Assembly: GCA_937893145.1 (NCBI GenBank)
Contig: CALBJW010000139.1
Location: forward strand, 1 to 16,733
Direction: 5' to 3'
Length of the DNA: 16,733 nucleotides
Source of the DNA: an uncultured Prevotellaceae bacterium
Lineage (GTDB): Bacteria > Bacteroidota > Bacteroidia > Bacteroidales > Bacteroidaceae
The position numbers were made by a program, and so were the translations under genes. Shown in pieces: positions 12,474 through 16,733 of the stretch; position 1 is the first letter of the stretch, and every line of letters begins with the position of its first letter. The notes beneath the pieces are model-generated. The model was given only the letters and a program-made list of their open reading frames with translations. It was not told where the DNA came from and ran no database searches.

Positions 12474-13898
12474 TCACCTGCTGATTTTAATATTTTTACC
12501 ATTACAACTCATAATGCAAATACCTTTTGGAAGTTTTATTCTCTGTCCTTTTAGATTGTAATATTCAGGAGTTGAAATGTGAGAAATTGGAGTCTCTACC
12601 GAGTTTGGAGTTCCACCCATAAAGTCAAACTCGAGAGAGTGATCTGCATTGATTGTGATGTTTGTGATAGAATAATTTTCAAAAATAGGATTGACAGCCG
12701 ATGTTATGGACGTATATTTGGGTGAGCCGAAAGGAATAGTCGACTGATCGTAATTATAATACGAGGCATTTGGTATGGCAATCCCTGAATTCGTTGCAGC
12801 GGAGATTACACGTATGTTCTTCACAGAACCACTATTGACATTGTGAAACTCAAAATTATTACGGTTCCAGTTTATCTCAGTAAGCAGGAGTCCTTCTCCC
12901 GGTAGATTAACATCCCACGAATCGGCAATCTTAGCACGATTCTCGAGAAGGAAGAAATGGTTTGCATTCTTAGGGTCAAATATGATGCATGCTTCAGGCT
13001 TTTGGCTCAGGGGTTCAAGAACAACATGACATGGCTCAGTAAGTTCCTGTGGTGTGAGCCATCCCATATACATACGATTGAAGGACGTCATGTCGCAACA
13101 ATGATTGTTGGCAGCACTATATGATGTCTGTCTGAATCCATAACACATGGCATCATATTGTCCCAAATAGGAAGTGAGGTTTTTGTAGTAGTCAGTAAGA
13201 TCGAGAATACCGTGTCCAAGTTCATGACAGACGGTATGTATAGGAGCAATAGCAGACGATGCATCTCGTAGTTCCTGACTAAACACGTATCCTGAGAACT
13301 CATAGTCGCCTATTGAGAGTGAGAGGTTGTACTGAGCTAACCAGTTGCGATGAGGATAAATAGATGTAACCACAGCACGACGGGAGTTGTAGTCGCCATT
13401 AGCATGCCCAGCATAGATAGCAAGCACACAGTCCACTTCCTTATCACCATTGCAATCAAACTTGCTCCAGTCCACATCCTGTCCTACGGATTTCAAGGCA
13501 TTGATGACAAGAGATGCATCTGCCTTATAATCTGCATAAGCAGCAGCACTGCCTGCAGCGGTATAAGAGCCGATACTTTCAAACTCCACATTCATCTGTC
13601 CGTACGATTGTGCAAGGAAATAGTCGTTTACTGAACCATTTTCCTTCATGTGGTTAGTAGAACACTTTTCATTAAGTCGTTCCATCCAGAAGTTCTGGTT
13701 TGCTTCAGTGATGGTTTTAGTATCAGAGCCATTGGTCTCTGAGAAATTGATGAAGACAACTGGCACTCTGATTGTGCCCTTAAAGTCTTCGAGAGAGAGT
13801 CGGCACCATTCGGTTGCTCTATGACAAGGCAGTTCATGTTTCTGGGCTGAAACATGAACTGCGATGAGAGATAATATTAAGAATACTTTGCGTAACAT
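12474..13898 (-). CDS. Secreted M6-family metalloprotease, short paralog
   Basis: This 474-residue protein has a signal peptide (MLRKVFLILSLIAVHVSA) and an M6-type (InhA-like) catalytic domain. The zinc motif is HELGHGILDLTDYY, with H225, E226 and H229 as zinc ligands and general base. Upstream lies a calcium-loop-like DCNGDKEVD followed by YAGHANGDYNS, shared with the longer paralog. The catalytic region ends near DFMGG, and only a short linker separates it from a C-terminal tail YYNLKGQRIKLPKGICIMSC then NGKNIKISR. That resembles a type A T9SS sorting domain, so export to the surface or medium is expected. It is the last gene of a three-gene minus-strand operon, 41 nt after the small acidic peptide gene. 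It lacks the roughly 350-residue middle part of its paralog. Confidence 0.88.
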   Translation of the reverse strand: MLRKVFLILSLIAVHVSAQKHELPCHRATEWCRLSLEDFKGTIRVPVVFINFSETNGSDTKTITEANQNFWMERLNEKCSTNHMKENGSVNDYFLAQSYGQMNVEFESIGSYTAAGSAAAYADYKADASLVINALKSVGQDVDWSKFDCNGDKEVDCVLAIYAGHANGDYNSRRAVVTSIYPHRNWLAQYNLSLSIGDYEFSGYVFSQELRDASSAIAPIHTVCHELGHGILDLTDYYKNLTSYLGQYDAMCYGFRQTSYSAANNHCCDMTSFNRMYMGWLTPQELTEPCHVVLEPLSQKPEACIIFDPKNANHFFLLENRAKIADSWDVNLPGEGLLLTEINWNRNNFEFHNVNSGSVKNIRVISAATNSGIAIPNASYYNYDQSTIPFGSPKYTSITSAVNPIFENYSITNITINADHSLEFDFMGGTPNSVETPISHISTPEYYNLKGQRIKLPKGICIMSCNGKNIKISR

Positions 13899-13939
13899 GA
13901 AATTATGTTGTTCTATTAACAGTAATGGATTTCAGTCCA

Positions 13940-14113
13940 CTACCAATCCACATCCATCAAAAAGTCTTGTTCCCCATCTGCGAAAGAGACATTGGAACGT
14001 TCTTTTGCAAATTCCTCCTCTGTGCTTAAAGTGTTAATGTTGCTTAAGCATACAAAAGAGTCATCTAAAAACTCACAGCAAATGCTTTCAGGTGTAATAT
14101 ATTGTTTTTTCAT
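13940..14113 (-). CDS. 57-residue acidic peptide gene between the two proteases
   Basis: The frame from the ATG at 14113 to the TAG at 13942-13940 encodes MKKQYITPESICCEFLDDSF and then VCLSNINTLSTEEEFAKERS, ending in NVSFADGEQDFLMDVDW. The MKKxYIxPE opening and acidic tryptophan-ending tail match a loose class of small Bacteroidales proteins that I have seen near secreted proteases and lipoproteins; no function is established to my knowledge. It lies 20 nt after the stop of the large protease and 41 nt before the start of the small one, so all three are probably cotranscribed. There is no obvious signal peptide. It might be a peptide product, inhibitor or chaperone for the proteases; that is speculation. 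Confidence 0.65.
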   Translation of the reverse strand: MKKQYITPESICCEFLDDSFVCLSNINTLSTEEEFAKERSNVSFADGEQDFLMDVDW

Positions 14114-14133
14114 GATCTTTTCAAACAGAATTA

Positions 14134-16620
14134 TTACTTGTTAATAAATACTTTTTTCCCACCTCGAATATATATACCAGCAGGAAGAATTCTTGTGGTG
14201 CCAAGACGAACTCCCGTGATGGTGTATATAGCATTACCGTCATTTTCTTCAGAAATGATGGATGACTGAATTGCCGTAGGTTGTAAAATGTTCTGAGAGA
14301 GAGAAAAACCCTTTGCTGCAGAAGACTTGGAAACTGCAAGATATGCAGTGGTTTCCTTTGTCATCTTGAAAGGAGCACCTTCATTTGCTCCCCAGTAGAA
14401 ACCAAGTTTTGACTTGGTCTCAGAATCGTAAGTGAGTTTGTAGTAATACACATTAGAGCGTGAAGATTGTGTCATACCTTCAGATGTACGTCCACCTTCA
14501 AGTTGGTTGGCTTCCTTATCACCGTAAAGTCTTGCCTTTTCCGCCGATCCTACTTTCTCTTCGTATAGTGTGGCAGAATACGAGCCTTTACTTCCTGTGA
14601 TAAGAAGTGGAGTACCTGCTGGTACTATATCTCCTGAATCGTATCTGACCTCAGGATTGAGAGTGCCACCATCCGCTGTTGCATCTATTATAAAACAACC
14701 CTTCAGTCCTTCTGGCATCTTATACGCATCATTAGCATTATAATATGTTCCGTATCCCTCTGCAGTGGCAATAGAAAGTGTAATTGGCTCCATATCAACA
14801 TAGGTCGTAACATTTTCTTCCTTAGTACCAGAAGGTATGAATATACTAATGCTATTAGAACTTGTTGTGTTACGACCAAATGCACCAGCTTCAATGCTTG
14901 GACTTAACAAGTAGTAAGTTGTAAATTTCTTTCCGGTCGTAACGCTATAAGAAAGGTTAGAATTACTACCAGTTCCCGACAATGTCCATACTGTTGAACC
15001 TGCATCACCATAAGCGAAAGTCGTACCACTGGCGTTGAAGTACTTTTCTAGTCCCACATTATAGAGATAGCCTTCCTTTGTGAGTTTGAAAGTGTACATA
15101 TTTCCTTCTACATTCACATCTTGAGTATAAGTACCGGTTGCACCAGGACCACTAACAGATGCAGATGCATTATTTCCTAATCCCCACCATCCATTAGCAG
15201 AAAGGATAAGAAATTCAGTATCAGAACCGCGAGATATAGTCGTATTGGAAAGTTTGTAAATCGTCTTTTCTACCGTTGTCTGCTCTTCTTTCTGTTTCTT
15301 AGCCATTCCGATATAGGTATTGCCATCTTCATCTTCTGTACTTCCACCCATGAAGTCAAAAGATACAGAACCATCAGCATTAATCATAATGTTTGTTACA
15401 GTCTTTGTGCTGAAGATAGAACCGAATGAAGAAGATATCTCAGTAACATTGTTTGTGCCGAAAGGCTGAGTTGAAAGATTGCTTGTATAATTGCCAGAAC
15501 CGAAAGTGACATTATTTGCAGGAAGCACCTTCACCTTACCATCATTGGATTGATGGTAAAGAATCCAATCATTGCTGCTTTCGTTTACTTCTGTAACGAT
15601 AAGACCTGAAGCCAATCCATTGTCCCATGAACCTGAAGTGGCATAACGATTTTCAAGAAGATAATAGTGAGTCTCCGATTCCTTAATCATGTAGCACTTT
15701 GCTTCATCATTAAGTGGCGGAAGCGTACAAGTGGTAGGTTCTGTAAGTTCTATAGGTGAGAGCCATCCATTGAGCATACGGCTGAATGACGATAGTCCAG
15801 GAACAGGATTTGGAGTTTTATATGTGGAAGAAAGATATAGTCCATAGTCCATAGTATCCCACATGCCCATGTTCGAACCGTATGATGGATTTCCTGTACT
15901 TTTATTGTAATAGTCAGGAAGGTCGAAGAGTGCATGACCAAGTTCGTGGAGTGCAGTCGAAAGTCCATCACGATTTGCGGAACCATTTGCGAGGTCGTTT
16001 ACAAAGAGATAGCGAGAGAATTTTAGGTTGTTGATACCAGAGATGGTAGTACCATTACCACCAGTATTGATGTCGAGCCATCCGCTTTGTGGGTAGATAC
16101 CTGTGATTTGTGAATTTTTACTGTTGTAATCTCCGTCTGCATGTCCTGCATAAATTAGGAGGACCATGTCTACAAATCCATCATTGTTGGAGTCGTATTG
16201 AGTCCAGTTGGTCGAAACAAGGCTACTTACGGCAGTACTGACGAGATTTGAATAAGATGTGCTATAATTGCTTGCTCTTCCAGAAGCTGTATATGTTCCA
16301 ACTTTTTCAAAGGTTACAGTAAGTTTACCATAACTCATATCATTGAAAAATTGTGTACCACCAAAATCACTTGTTGCATTAAGGCTTGTGATCCATCCTT
16401 GCTGATTGGTTTCGGATATTACAAATTCATCATCAGAAGCATTTCCATTTGCTGCCTGAGAGAAATTAACGAATATAACAGGAACCTTAATGTTCCCTGT
16501 TACGGCTCCACCATTATTAAGGCGTGACCACGAACCATTAGCTCGAGGCCAGATAGAAGCTTGCGCGTTCATTCCACATAGCATAAAAAGAGCTATGAGA
16601 GGGATAAATAGTCTTGCCAT
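14134..16620 (-). CDS. Secreted M6-family metalloprotease, long multidomain form
   Basis: This 828-residue protein has a signal peptide (MARLFIPLIALFMLCGMNAQ, cleaved near A21). Its M6-type catalytic domain covers about residues 45-430, with the zinc motif HELGHALFDLPDYY (H225, E226, H229). An EF-hand-like calcium loop DSNNDGFVD lies at 143-151, followed by YAGHADGDYNS. After DFMGG comes a Ser/Thr/Gly-rich beta region (about 450-610), then a domain with EGYGTYYNANDAY and DIVPAGTPLLITGS that recurs in Prevotella-type surface proteins. The C-terminus (GVRLGTTRILPAGIYIRGGK then KVFINK) resembles a T9SS type A sorting domain, implying cell-surface or extracellular location. It heads the operon. 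By inference it degrades host or dietary proteins; the substrate is unknown. Confidence 0.9.
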   Translation of the reverse strand: MARLFIPLIALFMLCGMNAQASIWPRANGSWSRLNNGGAVTGNIKVPVIFVNFSQAANGNASDDEFVISETNQQGWITSLNATSDFGGTQFFNDMSYGKLTVTFEKVGTYTASGRASNYSTSYSNLVSTAVSSLVSTNWTQYDSNNDGFVDMVLLIYAGHADGDYNSKNSQITGIYPQSGWLDINTGGNGTTISGINNLKFSRYLFVNDLANGSANRDGLSTALHELGHALFDLPDYYNKSTGNPSYGSNMGMWDTMDYGLYLSSTYKTPNPVPGLSSFSRMLNGWLSPIELTEPTTCTLPPLNDEAKCYMIKESETHYYLLENRYATSGSWDNGLASGLIVTEVNESSNDWILYHQSNDGKVKVLPANNVTFGSGNYTSNLSTQPFGTNNVTEISSSFGSIFSTKTVTNIMINADGSVSFDFMGGSTEDEDGNTYIGMAKKQKEEQTTVEKTIYKLSNTTISRGSDTEFLILSANGWWGLGNNASASVSGPGATGTYTQDVNVEGNMYTFKLTKEGYLYNVGLEKYFNASGTTFAYGDAGSTVWTLSGTGSNSNLSYSVTTGKKFTTYYLLSPSIEAGAFGRNTTSSNSISIFIPSGTKEENVTTYVDMEPITLSIATAEGYGTYYNANDAYKMPEGLKGCFIIDATADGGTLNPEVRYDSGDIVPAGTPLLITGSKGSYSATLYEEKVGSAEKARLYGDKEANQLEGGRTSEGMTQSSRSNVYYYKLTYDSETKSKLGFYWGANEGAPFKMTKETTAYLAVSKSSAAKGFSLSQNILQPTAIQSSIISEENDGNAIYTITGVRLGTTRILPAGIYIRGGKKVFINK

Positions 16621-16733
16621 AGGTAAATTTAGTAATTATTAATTGAGTTGAATTAGTATATGAGTTTGTGTATTAAAGTGTCTTATACTGAAAAAGGTTT
16701 ACACATTGTAACATCAACAAAGTATAAACCTAT
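16621..16733 (-). promoter_or_regulatory. Upstream region of the protease operon
   Basis: The 113 nt before the large protease should carry its promoter. On the minus strand TATACTTTG (16727-16719) is close to the -7 consensus but with three rather than two bases between TA and TTTG. It is partly enclosed by a 7-bp inverted repeat, AGGTTTA (16695-16701) and TAAACCT (16725-16731), a possible operator. The assignment is weak. Confidence 0.3.

Noticed and set aside
16706..16713. Single TTGTAACA octamer upstream of the protease operon
   Set aside because: It is in the opposite orientation to the gene, has no partner 11 bp away and is not 9 nt from a -7 element, so it is likely chance in A/T-rich sequence.

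Overview
The window looks like a chromosomal segment of a Bacteroidales bacterium, most likely Prevotellaceae. The reasons are promoters with the Bacteroidetes -7 element TAnnTTTG, secreted proteins ending in type IX secretion (T9SS) sorting-type tails, a lipoprotein with a Bacteroidetes-style leader, and A/T-rich translation starts without strong Shine-Dalgarno sites. This assignment is inference from the sequence; no database was searched.

Positions 1-11140 form a phosphate and polyphosphate island. On the minus strand lie a PhoB-like response regulator and, directly downstream, the start of its sensor histidine kinase, which is cut by the window edge. Divergent from them are an OprO/OprP-type phosphate-selective porin and an HD-domain phosphohydrolase. 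Next come a minus-strand Na+/phosphate cotransporter with a PhoU-like tail and, divergent from it, polyphosphate kinase (ppk1) and a Ppx/GppA exopolyphosphatase whose start overlaps the ppk1 stop. Two microproteins follow that are easy to miss: a 44-residue protein ending in two runs of aspartate, and a 33-residue single-span membrane protein. The latter lies just before a PiT phosphate transporter fused to a C-terminal helical, PhoU-like domain. Together these would sense low phosphate, pass it through the outer membrane, import it, and store or release it as polyphosphate.

The regulatory DNA ties the island together. Upstream of the porin, the Na+/Pi cotransporter and ppk1, octamers resembling TTGTAACA recur every 11 bp in the direction of transcription. 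In all three cases the last octamer is exactly 9 nt before a TAnnTTTG-like -7 element. This is the layout expected for a Pho box and I propose it as this lineage's PhoB operator. The regulator's own promoter looks ordinary by contrast.

Both two-component genes carry GC-rich, palindromic interspersed repeats inserted in frame: one in the sensor domain of the kinase, and an inverted doublet (REPIN-like) in the regulator's interdomain linker.

Positions 11141-12473 hold a terminator, a promoter, one small unrecognised lipoprotein gene, and a convergent region with two hairpin terminators. Positions 12474-16620 are a minus-strand operon of two paralogous secreted M6-family metalloproteases (828 and 474 residues) with a 57-residue acidic peptide gene between them. 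The last 113 nt are the upstream region of that operon. I saw no rRNA, tRNA, CRISPR array, insertion sequence or integrase.
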